Assembly: GCA_910585155.1 (NCBI GenBank)
Contig: CAJUEC010000004.1
Coordinates: forward strand, 1-64,000
DNA: 64,000 nucleotides
DNA from: an uncultured Oscillospiraceae bacterium
GTDB lineage: Bacteria > Bacillota > Clostridia > Oscillospirales > Oscillospiraceae
Direction: 5' to 3'
Shown: positions 47,277 through 55,877 of the stretch, piece by piece
Layout of the letters: every line of letters begins with the position of its first letter
Numbering within the stretch: position 1 is the first letter of the stretch
The notes under the pieces: model-generated
What the model saw: the letters and a program-made list of their open reading frames with translations, nothing else
Databases searched by the model: none
Told to the model about the DNA's origin: nothing
Translations under genes and position numbers: made by a program

Positions 47277-50200
47277 ATGAAACCAACAAAGAGATTGATT
47301 TCTGGGGTGCTCAGCCTGCTGATGCTGTGCTCTCTGTGCCTGACGGGCCTGCCCACCGCGGCGGCCTCCGCTCCGGGGGGCGCAGGGCTCACCGGAACCA
47401 TCGGGCTCACCATCCGCTTCGACCTGCCCCAGACGGCGGAAGAGGCCGCCGGGCGGAACATCCAGCTCCGCCTCAGCGGCGGCGGCAGGAACACCACCCT
47501 CTCCCTGCCCGGCGGGACGGCGCAGGGCGCCTCCATCCAGGTGGAGAATGTGGACGGCGCGCCGCTGACCAACGAGTCCCGGGTGGGCTATTACCGGGTG
47601 GAGCTCACCGGCCTGTCCAAGGCTGTCCCCTATGAGCTCCAGCTCACGGGAACGGGCTATGTGCCCTTCCGCACCACGGTCACCCTGGACGACTACTCCA
47701 AGCACCTCATTGTGGGCACCGGGGACGGCACCTTCTCCCTGGGCGACGTGAACGGAGACGGGGTGGTGGACGACAAGGACCTGTCCGCCATGGACAGCCG
47801 GCTGGGCCAGACCCCCAGCACCCCGGAGTTGGCCGCCTTTGACCTCAACGGAGACGGCAGGCTGGACGTGGCCGACCTGGCCTACATCAACCACAGCAAG
47901 GGCAATTCCGGCAGCGCCCAGGTGCTGGACACCGCCGCCATTGTCCCCGCCCAGCTGGAGGACACCGGCCTCACCCTGACGGGGGGCAGCGCGTCCGACC
48001 TGTTCCAGGGCGGCAAGGCCGTCACCATCACCCCCCAGCAGGGCGCTCCTCTGGCGCTGCCCATCCTCCTCAACTCCGGCGCGGGGGTGGAGCTGAGCCA
48101 GATTCAGATCACCTGCCCCGACGGCAGCGGGGCCATCCAGAAGGGGTCCGCCCTGGTGGAACTGACGGACGGCTCCAGCCTCAGCGTGCCCTTTGACACC
48201 TCCCTCCCCGCCGGGGTCCACGCCATCGGCCGGGAGGCGGGCAGCCGGGTGGTCACCATCGACCTGGGCCGGAAGGTGGCGGTAAAGAAGGTGACCGTCA
48301 CCGTCACCGCCACCCAGGGCGGCGCGGGCTTCGCCACTGTGAGCAAGGTTGAATTCCTGAAGGATATCGTGCCGGAGAACCCCAAGAACGACCAGGTGCA
48401 GGGGCTGACCGCCACCCCGGGGAATGGCCAGGTGACCCTGGAGTGGGCGGCCGTGCGCAACGTCACCGGCTACTCCGTGGCCTACGGCACCGGCGGCAAG
48501 CTGGACCAGACCGTCCAGGCCAACTCCACGCGTACCGTCGTCTCCGGTCTGGAAAACCTGAAAACCTACCAGTTCCAGGTCACCGCCGTCAACGGCGACT
48601 GGCGGGGCGCCCCCTCCACCCTGGTTTCCGCCACGCCGGAGCCGGGCAGCGTGCCCGGCGCGCCCTCCAACATCCGTGTGACCGCCGCTGACCAGTCCCT
48701 CCGCCTGAGCTGGGGCAAGACCAAGGACGCGGTCTACTATCAGGTCTTCTACCGCGCCTCCGGCCAGAGCGCCTTCACCCGGTACGGCGGCGACGTGTCC
48801 GGCACCTCCGCCGTCATCACCGGCCTGACCAACGGCGTGACCTATCAGGTGGCGGTGAAGGCGGGCAACGGCAAGGGGGTCGGCCCCTACTCCGCCACCG
48901 CCGCCGGAACCCCCCAGCGGGAGGATCTGTCCATGCCCGAGCTGCCCACGGAGGACCGCATTGACAACAGCGTGGTTGAATCGGTGGTCATGACCAATCC
49001 CAAAAACGTGGACCAGGCCCTCTGCCCCAGCTTCGCCGCGGGGCAGGTGATCGACGGCGACGCGGCCACCTACTGGGTGGCCAAGAACTGGTCGCTGGAC
49101 AGCCACTTTACCTACACCTTCCGCCAGCCCCAGGACATGAACTATGTCATCCTGGTGCCCTATCTGGCCGGAAACTACAAATACGCCCTGCGCTCCTACA
49201 CCGTGACCGCCAAGGACAGCGAGGGGAACGTTCTGCTCAGCGAGACGCTGTACTACGCCCCCGCCATGGACGCCCAGAAGGACTATCTGGTCCTGCCCTT
49301 CTCCCCGGTGGAGGGGATCAAGTCCCTGACCATCGCCCTCAACGAGCGGGAGGGCAACGGCTGCCGGGTGAGCATCTCCGAAATGGCCTTCTATAAGAGC
49401 GACTCCCTGGCGGAGGACATCGCCGCCCTCTTTGCCGACGGCAGCTTCACCCAGCTCAGGTCCGGCGTCACCTCGGAGCAGGTGGCCGCCCTCTCCCAGC
49501 GGCTGGAGGCCAAGGCCGACTTCTACCTGGACCTGGAGCGCCTGCGGGATGAGCTGGCCCTGGCCCAGGCCCTGCTGAAAAACGACTCCGCCGCCCTGGG
49601 CGTGGTCAAGCAGGACTTCCAGAGCCGCAGCGGCAATCTGGATGGGCAGTACGGCCAGAGCGCCAGCGCCCTCCAGCCCCTGGGCGTGTCCGCCCGGGCG
49701 GGGGCCACGGTGGCCGTCTACGCCCAGCTGCCCTCCGACGCGCCGGTGTACGTCACCCCCACCCAGTTCTTCGGGGAGTCCGGCATCTGGAGCGGCCCCT
49801 CCATCCGGCTGGTGAACGGGCGCAACTACATCACCGTGCCCCAGATCGGCTCCCTCACCGATGAGCGGGGCGGCCCGCTGTACCTCACCTATGCCGGCTC
49901 CAACCCGGAGCAGATCAAGCTCCAGGTCCGTGGGGACTCCGACACCTTCGCCGTGCCCGTGCTGGAGCTGTCCGGCTGGTACGGCATGACCGAGGCCGCC
50001 CGGAAGGACGCCATCCGCGCCTATGTGGCCCAGCTTGAGACCTATGTGGCGGGGCTGAGCTCCGCCAGCCTGCAGACCGACGTGCGCAATGTCACCGAGA
50101 TCTCTACCCCCAGCGTCCTGCTGTCCATCCCCGCCAACCAGGCCCTGTCCGGCCTGAAGGGCGTGGGCCGGAGCGCGGAGGAGATGGCCGAGGCCATGTA

Positions 50201-52055
50201 CCAAAACGTGCTGGCCTGGGAGGACGTGCTGTTCACCGCCAACAAGGTCCAGGGCATCGTTCCCGCCAGCCAGACCCTGGAGAGCTACCGCTATCCCATG
50301 ACCACCCGCCAGAATATCCGCTATATGCGCATGTTTGCCGGGGCCTTCATGTACGCCGCGGGGAATCACGTCGGCGTGGGCTACGGCTCCACATCCGGCC
50401 TGGTGTGCGGCAAGCCCGTGTCCGCCACCGGCGTGGGCAAGGCCAACAGCCTGTTCGGCTGGGGCATCGCCCACGAAATCGGCCACAACATGGATAAGCT
50501 GGGCAAGGCGGAGATCACCAACAACATCTACTCCCTGGCCATCCAGGCCTATGACGGCGGCTCCATGGCCCTGCCCACCCGTCTGACCAACAGCGGCATC
50601 TGGAAGGGCGTCTACGACAAGACCTCAGCCGGCCGCCCCGGCTCCGCCGGAAACGTGTTCGTCCAGCTGGCCATGTACTGGCAGCTCCACCTGGCCTACG
50701 ACCAGGCGGACCAGCCTCTGGCCTTCTTCAACCAGTTCTTCAAGCGCTGGAAGGAGGGCGCGCACAAGGACGGCCACACCTATGACGAGCGGGTGGCCCT
50801 CATCGCCTCTGAGATCGCCGGCCGGAACCTGACCGAGTTCTTCACCCGCTGGGGCCTGATCCTCAGCGACCAGGTCAAGCAGACCCTCAGCGGCTATGCC
50901 GATGAGCCCCGGGCCATCTGGTACCTCAACGACAGCTCCTACGCCCACCGTCTGGCGGGCGGCGAGGGCTTTGACGGGGCCGTCACCGCCTCCGCCTCGG
51001 TTCAGGACAACAAGGTTGTTCTGACCATCACCGGCGGGGATGAGACTGTGCTGGGCTACGAGATCCGCCGGAACGGCCAGCCCATTGCCTTCACCACCCA
51101 GCAGACCTACACCGACGACCTGGGCCCCGCCAACAACCTGGCCTACACCTATTCCGTGGTCCCCGTGGACCTGCTGGGCGCCCCGGCCGCCGAGGCCAAA
51201 ACCAGCCAGGTGCGCGTCGCCTGGGATACGCCCATTGACCCCAGCCTGTACACCGTTGCCCGGAATGGTGACGCGGTTGTCGCCACCCTGACCAGGACGG
51301 TTCCCGTCACCGGCGTGAAGATCACCGGGGCGCAGCTCAGCGGGACGTACACCGTGGAGGTCAAGTCCAGCGCCTCCGGCAGCTGGACCACAGCCAAAAC
51401 CGGCACCCTGTCCGGCGCCGAGACGGTGGGCTACTTCACCAAGCCGGGGGCCGGCCCCGACGACGCCCGCATCTGGACCTACGACGCGGCGGAGGTGCGC
51501 ATCACCGGGCTGCCCCAGGACGCCCAGGTCACCCTTCTGGACTACCCCGGCGACCGGGTGGACTTCTACCCCGACGCCACCGTGGGCAAGCTCAAGTCCG
51601 AGTACCGCTACGGCGACGGCGAGGACCAGGTCATCCCCGCGGGCACCCTGGTGGTGCTGGGCACCTACCGGGGCAATCCGGCCTATGACACCGTGGAAAT
51701 CCAGGTCCGCTACACCACCGCCGCTGAGGCGGAGGAGGAGGACCGGGAGGACCTGCTGGTGGAGCGGGCCATGAACGGCTACTCCCTGCTCTTCGCCGAG
51801 GTGCCCGCCAACGGCAAGGTCAGCGACACCAGCGACGGCTTCTGGCTCTTCGTCCCCGACCTGGAGGCGGAGGAGGCCCTGAACGAGAAGTCCGGCGTCA
51901 CCAGCGGCCCCATGGAGCTCCAGGCGGTGCTCTACCTCTATGACGAGCTGGACCACACCGGCAGCCGCCGGGCCGTCAGCAACACCCTGTGGATCAGCTT
52001 CCCCGACTATGATACCCTGCCCGAGATCGTCCTGACGGGCGCGGGCGCCCAATGA
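47277..52055 (+). CDS. Secreted M60-family metallopeptidase with dockerin, FN3 and discoidin-like domains
   Basis: A 1592-residue exported protein starting MKPTKRLISGVLSLLMLCSL; AAGGAG lies 8 bp before. Two calcium-loop repeats, GDVNGDGVVDDKDL (156-169) and DLNGDGRLDVADL (189-201), form a type I dockerin. Two fibronectin III domains follow (about 374-550), then a discoidin/F5-8-like sugar-binding region (about 560-705). The M60 domain contains HEIGHNMD (1066-1073) with E1079, fitting HExxHx(8-28)E. Late beta domains run to the end. M60 proteases of gut bacteria cleave mucin-type glycoproteins; that substrate is inferred. The SLH gene follows 14 bp later. Confidence 0.88.
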   Translation: MKPTKRLISGVLSLLMLCSLCLTGLPTAAASAPGGAGLTGTIGLTIRFDLPQTAEEAAGRNIQLRLSGGGRNTTLSLPGGTAQGASIQVENVDGAPLTNESRVGYYRVELTGLSKAVPYELQLTGTGYVPFRTTVTLDDYSKHLIVGTGDGTFSLGDVNGDGVVDDKDLSAMDSRLGQTPSTPELAAFDLNGDGRLDVADLAYINHSKGNSGSAQVLDTAAIVPAQLEDTGLTLTGGSASDLFQGGKAVTITPQQGAPLALPILLNSGAGVELSQIQITCPDGSGAIQKGSALVELTDGSSLSVPFDTSLPAGVHAIGREAGSRVVTIDLGRKVAVKKVTVTVTATQGGAGFATVSKVEFLKDIVPENPKNDQVQGLTATPGNGQVTLEWAAVRNVTGYSVAYGTGGKLDQTVQANSTRTVVSGLENLKTYQFQVTAVNGDWRGAPSTLVSATPEPGSVPGAPSNIRVTAADQSLRLSWGKTKDAVYYQVFYRASGQSAFTRYGGDVSGTSAVITGLTNGVTYQVAVKAGNGKGVGPYSATAAGTPQREDLSMPELPTEDRIDNSVVESVVMTNPKNVDQALCPSFAAGQVIDGDAATYWVAKNWSLDSHFTYTFRQPQDMNYVILVPYLAGNYKYALRSYTVTAKDSEGNVLLSETLYYAPAMDAQKDYLVLPFSPVEGIKSLTIALNEREGNGCRVSISEMAFYKSDSLAEDIAALFADGSFTQLRSGVTSEQVAALSQRLEAKADFYLDLERLRDELALAQALLKNDSAALGVVKQDFQSRSGNLDGQYGQSASALQPLGVSARAGATVAVYAQLPSDAPVYVTPTQFFGESGIWSGPSIRLVNGRNYITVPQIGSLTDERGGPLYLTYAGSNPEQIKLQVRGDSDTFAVPVLELSGWYGMTEAARKDAIRAYVAQLETYVAGLSSASLQTDVRNVTEISTPSVLLSIPANQALSGLKGVGRSAEEMAEAMYQNVLAWEDVLFTANKVQGIVPASQTLESYRYPMTTRQNIRYMRMFAGAFMYAAGNHVGVGYGSTSGLVCGKPVSATGVGKANSLFGWGIAHEIGHNMDKLGKAEITNNIYSLAIQAYDGGSMALPTRLTNSGIWKGVYDKTSAGRPGSAGNVFVQLAMYWQLHLAYDQADQPLAFFNQFFKRWKEGAHKDGHTYDERVALIASEIAGRNLTEFFTRWGLILSDQVKQTLSGYADEPRAIWYLNDSSYAHRLAGGEGFDGAVTASASVQDNKVVLTITGGDETVLGYEIRRNGQPIAFTTQQTYTDDLGPANNLAYTYSVVPVDLLGAPAAEAKTSQVRVAWDTPIDPSLYTVARNGDAVVATLTRTVPVTGVKITGAQLSGTYTVEVKSSASGSWTTAKTGTLSGAETVGYFTKPGAGPDDARIWTYDAAEVRITGLPQDAQVTLLDYPGDRVDFYPDATVGKLKSEYRYGDGEDQVIPAGTLVVLGTYRGNPAYDTVEIQVRYTTAAEAEEEDREDLLVERAMNGYSLLFAEVPANGKVSDTSDGFWLFVPDLEAEEALNEKSGVTSGPMELQAVLYLYDELDHTGSRRAVSNTLWISFPDYDTLPEIVLTGAGAQ

Positions 52056-52069
52056 GGAGGATTTCAGCG

Positions 52070-53377
52070 ATGAAACGCACCCTTTCGTTATTCCTTGCCG
52101 CGGTCCTGGCCGCCGCCCTGCTGGTCTGTCCGGCGGCGGCCTCCTCCGCGCCCTGGGTCCAGGTGGCGGGCAAGGGCACAGCCGCCCAATCGGTCAGCCT
52201 TCAGGGCCTGCCCGGGCGCTACACCGGCGTGCAGCTCACCCTCACCCTGAACAGTGCCCCCGACAGCCTCGCCTTTGAGCAGTTCGCCTCTACCCCCAAG
52301 GGCTTCTCCTCCTATCACCTGGACGGGAACAACCTCACCCTCTACGTCACCTCCAAGTCCTTTCTGAATCAGGGCGGAACCCTCTCTCTGGGCTCCCTCA
52401 CCGCGGACAAGGGCTTCACGGTGGTAGGCGTCTCCGGGCTGAAGCTGCTCAGCGTGGGCCCCGACGACACCCAGACCCTCAGCTACGACCGGGTGAGCAT
52501 GAGCAGCGGCTCCGGACAGGGGGGCGGCTATGACCCCGGCCCCGGCTGGACCGATCCCGGCTCCCTCTCCCGCTATGCCGTGGGAACCGCCTCCGGCATT
52601 GTGGGCGGCTCCCTCCGAATCAGCACCACCCACGCCGCCCAGGGCGAGGTTGTCACAGTGACCGCCGTGGCCGACCCCGGGTACAGCCTGAGCACCGTCA
52701 CCGTCACCGACAGCGCGGGGCGCGGAATTTCCCTCACCAGTCTGGGCGGCGGGAGCTGGTCCTTCACCATGCCCGCCTCCGCCGTCACCGTGAACGCCTC
52801 CTTCACCCTGAGCCAGTCCACCGCCCTCCCCTTCCTGGACGTGGGGCAGGCCGACTGGTTCCGGGAGGCCGTGGCCTACGTCTACCACGCCGGGCTGATG
52901 AACGGCACCGGCCCCACCGTCTTCGCTCCCGAGGAGACCACCACCCGGGGCATGATCGTCACCATCCTCCACCGGTACGCAGGGCGTCCGGCGGCCGCCC
53001 CCTCCAGCTTCCCCGACGTGGCGCCGGGGCTGTACTACTCCGACGCGGTCTCCTGGGCCGCCGCCAACGGCGTGGTCAACGGCTATGAGACCGGGCTGTT
53101 CGGGCCGGAGCTGGCCATTACCCGGGAGCAGATGGCCACCATTCTCTACCGCTACGCCCAGCACAAGGGCATGAACGTGAGCGGCAGGGCCGACCTGTCC
53201 ATCTACTGGGACGCCAGCCTGGTCAGTCCCTACGCCGTGGACGCCATGGCCTGGGCCTGCCACATCGGGCTCATCAACGGCGTGGACGCCCGCACCCTCC
53301 AGCCCGACGGCTTTGCCACCCGGGCCCAGGTCGCCACCATTCTCATGCGGTTCTGCCAGTACGCGGAGCAGCCCTAA
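52070..53377 (+). CDS. SLH-domain surface protein with N-terminal cohesin-like domain
   Basis: A 435-residue exported protein. Signal peptide 1-26; residues about 28-150 form a beta-rich domain (TGVQLTLTLNSAPDSLAFEQF, NLTLYVTSKSFLNQGG, FTVVGVSGLKLLSV) whose strand pattern resembles cohesin modules; a Gly/Pro linker; residues about 167-250 a bacterial repeat domain (VTVTAVADPGYSLSTVTVTD); and three SLH domains (about 254-432) ending in TTRGMIV, ITREQMA and ATRAQVA, variants of the TRAE ligand motif. SLH domains bind pyruvylated wall polymer. As it follows a dockerin-bearing protease in an operon, it may be its anchor. The cohesin assignment is tentative. Confidence 0.82.
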   Translation: MKRTLSLFLAAVLAAALLVCPAAASSAPWVQVAGKGTAAQSVSLQGLPGRYTGVQLTLTLNSAPDSLAFEQFASTPKGFSSYHLDGNNLTLYVTSKSFLNQGGTLSLGSLTADKGFTVVGVSGLKLLSVGPDDTQTLSYDRVSMSSGSGQGGGYDPGPGWTDPGSLSRYAVGTASGIVGGSLRISTTHAAQGEVVTVTAVADPGYSLSTVTVTDSAGRGISLTSLGGGSWSFTMPASAVTVNASFTLSQSTALPFLDVGQADWFREAVAYVYHAGLMNGTGPTVFAPEETTTRGMIVTILHRYAGRPAAAPSSFPDVAPGLYYSDAVSWAAANGVVNGYETGLFGPELAITREQMATILYRYAQHKGMNVSGRADLSIYWDASLVSPYAVDAMAWACHIGLINGVDARTLQPDGFATRAQVATILMRFCQYAEQP

Positions 53378-53400
53378 CGCTTAGGTAACGGCATAAAAAG

Positions 53401-53444
53401 CGGCGCTGTCTGATCCTTGGATCAGACAGCGCCGTTTCTTTTTT
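53401..53444 (+). terminator. Intrinsic terminator of the M60-SLH operon
   Basis: Perfect 15 bp stem (CGGCGCTGTCTGATC and complement), 4-base loop, then TTTCTTTTTT. Confidence 0.93.
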
Positions 53445-53478
53445 CAGATTCCCGGGATGCTTGAGGCGGGGACAGCTG

Positions 53479-54342
53479 TCAGTCCAGCTCCACCAGCTGG
53501 TACTCCCGGCTGCCAATGCCCAGCTCCGCCGCGGCCTCCACCGTGTGTACGCCGTTCAGCGACTCGATGCGCTGGATGAGGTCGGCCTTGCCCGGGTCGT
53601 CGGAGGCGTACACCAGGTCCAGGCAGGCCTGGTCCAGGGCCACCGGGTCCAGCGACGCCAGGATGCCGATGTCGCCGATCTTGGGGTCGGCGGCCACGGC
53701 GCAGCAGTCGCAGTCCACCGACATGTTCTTCATCACGTTGAGGTAGGCCACCTTGCCCTGGAAGCGGTGGTGGATGGACCAGGCGGCGTCCGCCATGGAC
53801 TCCAGGAAGGCGTCATGGTCGGCGTCCCAGAACTTGTCCATATCCCCGGCGCCGTGGATATACTGCTTGCCCCGGGAGGAGGCGATGCCGATGGAGATGT
53901 TCTTCAGCGCGCCGCCGAAGCCCCCCATGGGGTGGCCCTTGAAGTGGGAGAGCACCAGCAGGGAGTCATAATTTTGCAGATTGGCCCCCACAAAATTCTT
54001 CTGGATGACCTTGCCGCAGGGGATGGGCAGCTCCATGTCCTCTGTCTCGTCCAGGATGTCCACCTGGGCAGCGCTGAGCCAGCCGTGGCGCTCCATGGTG
54101 ATTTTGTGGGCCTTTGTGGTGTTGCGCCCGCCGTCGTAGGCGGTGTTGCACTCCACGATGGCGCCCTCCACGCGGTCGATCATGGGCTTCATGAAGTCGG
54201 GGCGGAGGAAATTCTGGTTGCCCGGCTCGCCGGAGTGGAGCTTGACGGCCACCCGACCGGGAAGCTGGACGCCCAGGGCGTCGTACAGCCGGAGCATGGC
54301 CCCGGGGGTGAGGTCTCGGGTAAAGTAGACGGTGGATTTCAT
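53479..54342 (-). CDS. DUF362 domain protein
   Basis: A 287-residue cytoplasmic protein from MKSTVYFTRDLTPGAMLRLYD, with GAGGAGG before the ATG at 54342. It has the DUF362 landmarks KLHSGEPGNQNFLRP, VECNTAYDGGRN, LVLSHFKGHPMGGFGGALKNISIG and a C-terminal DPVALDQACLDLVYAS, with clustered cysteines (VDCDCCAV). The family is iron-sulfur-associated in some members and uncharacterised here, where no ferredoxin domain is present. A putative monocistronic unit converging on the M60-SLH terminator. Confidence 0.85.
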   Translation of the reverse strand: MKSTVYFTRDLTPGAMLRLYDALGVQLPGRVAVKLHSGEPGNQNFLRPDFMKPMIDRVEGAIVECNTAYDGGRNTTKAHKITMERHGWLSAAQVDILDETEDMELPIPCGKVIQKNFVGANLQNYDSLLVLSHFKGHPMGGFGGALKNISIGIASSRGKQYIHGAGDMDKFWDADHDAFLESMADAAWSIHHRFQGKVAYLNVMKNMSVDCDCCAVAADPKIGDIGILASLDPVALDQACLDLVYASDDPGKADLIQRIESLNGVHTVEAAAELGIGSREYQLVELD

Positions 54343-54423
54343 GGCAGTCCTCCTCAGTGGTAATAAAATCATACTTATTTTATCGGAAATGGGGCAATCC
54401 GTCAAGTGGGAGCTGGAAAGAAG

Positions 54424-54504
54424 CTATTTCAAATATTTTTGAAACACTTCCTTGACAACTGCTCTGCGGTCTGATAGAATGTAGTTAAAGAAAATTTGAA
54501 ATAG
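54424..54504 (+). promoter_or_regulatory. sdpR promoter flanked by inverted operator half-sites
   Basis: -35 TTGACA (54452-54457), 17 bp spacer, extended -10 TGATAGAAT (54475-54480). The core is bracketed by CTATTTCAAAT (54424-54434) and its exact complement ATTTGAAATAG (54494-54504). ArsR-family autorepressors bind AT-rich palindromes of this kind, so SdpR self-control is likely. Confidence 0.75.
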
Positions 54505-54520
54505 TTAGGAGGGAGTTCCC

Positions 54521-54898
54521 ATGGGGGTATCGGAAATCTTGTCGGCGCTGGCGGACGAAAACCGGCGCAGAATTCTGGCCAAGCTGAAGCAGGGGCGCAT
54601 CTCCTCCGGCGAGCTGGCCTGGGCGGTGGGCATGACGCCCCAGGCCCTGTCCTACCACCTGAAAAAGCTGAAAGAGGCGGAGCTGATCTATGAGACCCGG
54701 CGGAAGAATTTCATCTTCTATGAGCTGGACCTGACGGTGCTGGACGAGGCCATTTTGTGGCTGGACGAGCTGAGAGGAGGTGCGGACCATGAAGCTGAGA
54801 CGGCTGTACGCCGTCATGGCGCTGACAGTGGCGCTGGTGCCGGCAATGGTGCTGACGGCGCTGCTCTTTCTTCCGGACCGCATCCCGGTCCACTATAA
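54521..54898 (+). CDS. sdpR: SdpR-like ArsR-family autorepressor
   Basis: A 125-residue frame whose first 90 residues form a winged helix: ALADENRRRILAKLKQGRISSGELAWAVGMTPQALSYHLKKLKEAELIYETRRKNFIFYEL. This is close in form to B. subtilis SdpR (about 90 residues), the repressor of the SdpI immunity gene. Beyond residue 90 the frame runs 110 bp into sdpI, giving a low-complexity Ala/Gly tail that looks like readthrough rather than selected sequence; the ancestral stop may be lost. TAGGAGGG precedes the ATG. Confidence 0.85.
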   Translation: MGVSEILSALADENRRRILAKLKQGRISSGELAWAVGMTPQALSYHLKKLKEAELIYETRRKNFIFYELDLTVLDEAILWLDELRGGADHEAETAVRRHGADSGAGAGNGADGAALSSGPHPGPL

Positions 54899-55457
54899 CG
54901 CGGCCGGGGAGGTGAACCGCTGGGGGAGCAAATTTGAAATGCTGATCTTTCCGGGCCTCCTGCTTCCCTATGGGGCGCTGTGGCTGGGCGCCTGCCGGAT
55001 GTTCCGGGGCCGTTCCTCCGGGGAGACGGGGGAGCGCATCATGGTCATCGGGGGCATTGTCCAGTTCGCCGTGTTCGACCTCATGACGGCGTACTTTTTG
55101 TATACCAGCTTTCAGAAAGTGGAAAACCTGTCCCTGCTGTCTCTGGACCTCCACCGGCTGCTGTGCGGTGTCAGCGGCCTGGGCCTCATCGCCCTGGGCA
55201 ACTGGATGCCCAAGCTGAAGGAGCCTGGCCCCATGGGCCTGCGCACCCCCTGGAGCGTGAAAAATGAGACGGTCTGGCGTAGATGCCAGCGGTTTGGCGG
55301 CTGGGTCATGGCCGCGGCAGGGGCGGTCTGCGTCCTGGCCGCCCTGCTGGCGGAGGGCCTGTGGTGCTGGCTGTGGGCGGCGCTGGCACTGGCCGTCTCC
55401 GGCATCGCCGGAGCGTTCTACTCCTGGCACGCCGCCAAAACCACCCCGGACGAATGA
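54789..55457 (+). CDS. sdpI: SdpI-like immunity membrane protein
   Basis: A 222-residue protein with six or so membrane segments. A DUF1648 domain is present: FLPDRIPVHYNAAGEVNRWGSKFEMLIFPGLLLP. Later GLGLIALGNWMPKLKEPGPMGLRTPWSVKNETVWRRCQRFGGW is the SdpI-family loop. SdpI protects against the SdpC killing peptide and signals SdpR at the membrane. No sdpC is seen here, so this may be an orphan immunity system. ATG 54789 is 9 bp from GGAGG within sdpR. Confidence 0.88.
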   Translation: MKLRRLYAVMALTVALVPAMVLTALLFLPDRIPVHYNAAGEVNRWGSKFEMLIFPGLLLPYGALWLGACRMFRGRSSGETGERIMVIGGIVQFAVFDLMTAYFLYTSFQKVENLSLLSLDLHRLLCGVSGLGLIALGNWMPKLKEPGPMGLRTPWSVKNETVWRRCQRFGGWVMAAAGAVCVLAALLAEGLWCWLWAALALAVSGIAGAFYSWHAAKTTPDE

Positions 55458-55502
55458 ACAGGGGGCCTCTTAACCCCGTAAATAAGATAAGGTGGTATGT
55501 AT

Positions 55503-55829
55503 ATGATTGCTTATTCCGTGCCTTTATTTGCCGCGGCGCTCTTATTCCTTGGCTTTGGAGTCGCAATATACAGGGGAAACACGAATTTAATTCATTCTTA
55601 TCATCAGACGCATGTGAAAGAAGCGGACAAGAGAAAATACGGGAAATCATTTTCAAAAGGACTGTTTGTGCTTGCCGTTTCCCTGGCGTTCAGCGGGAGC
55701 ATCGCCCTATTCGGGGATACCGTCCCTGTTGTGATCACCTCAGTCAGCGTTTTGCTTGCTGGAATCGTTATCTCGCTCATGGTGATGGCAAAGGTGCAAA
55801 AAGAGTTTAACGGCGGATTTGTGGGGTAA
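55503..55829 (+). CDS. Small three-helix membrane protein of low GC content
   Basis: A 108-residue protein with three membrane spans (YSVPLFAAALLFLGFGVAIY; LFVLAVSLAFSGSIALFG; PVVITSVSVLLAGIVISLMVM) and a basic, His/Tyr-rich loop (SYHQTHVKEADKRKYGKSFSKG). The pattern is like DUF3784-type proteins, but this is weak. Base composition is near 48% GC and codons are AT-rich, whereas both neighbours exceed 60%, suggesting recent acquisition. ATG 55503 is better spaced from AAGGTGG than ATG 55497. Confidence 0.7.
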   Translation: MIAYSVPLFAAALLFLGFGVAIYRGNTNLIHSYHQTHVKEADKRKYGKSFSKGLFVLAVSLAFSGSIALFGDTVPVVITSVSVLLAGIVISLMVMAKVQKEFNGGFVG

Positions 55830-55838
55830 GAAGAGTAA

Positions 55839-55871
55839 AAAGAGCCCTTCCCCGGTGGGGAAGGGCTCTTT
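55839..55871. terminator. Bidirectional intrinsic terminator
   Basis: A perfect 15 bp stem (AAAGAGCCCTTCCCC and complement) with loop GGT sits between the convergent membrane gene and pepF. The A/T ends give T-rich tails on both strands. Confidence 0.9.
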
Positions 55872-55877
55872 CCATGT

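Noticed and set aside
47238..50486. Open frame of 1082 codons on the minus strand opposite the M60 peptidase gene
   Set aside because: Gly/His/Val-rich low-complexity product with no ribosome site and no motif, whereas the plus strand encodes recognisable dockerin, FN3 and M60 domains.
54899..55100. Independent gene in the low-complexity frames overlapping sdpI
   Set aside because: Only the SdpI frame shows membrane helices and the DUF1648 motif.
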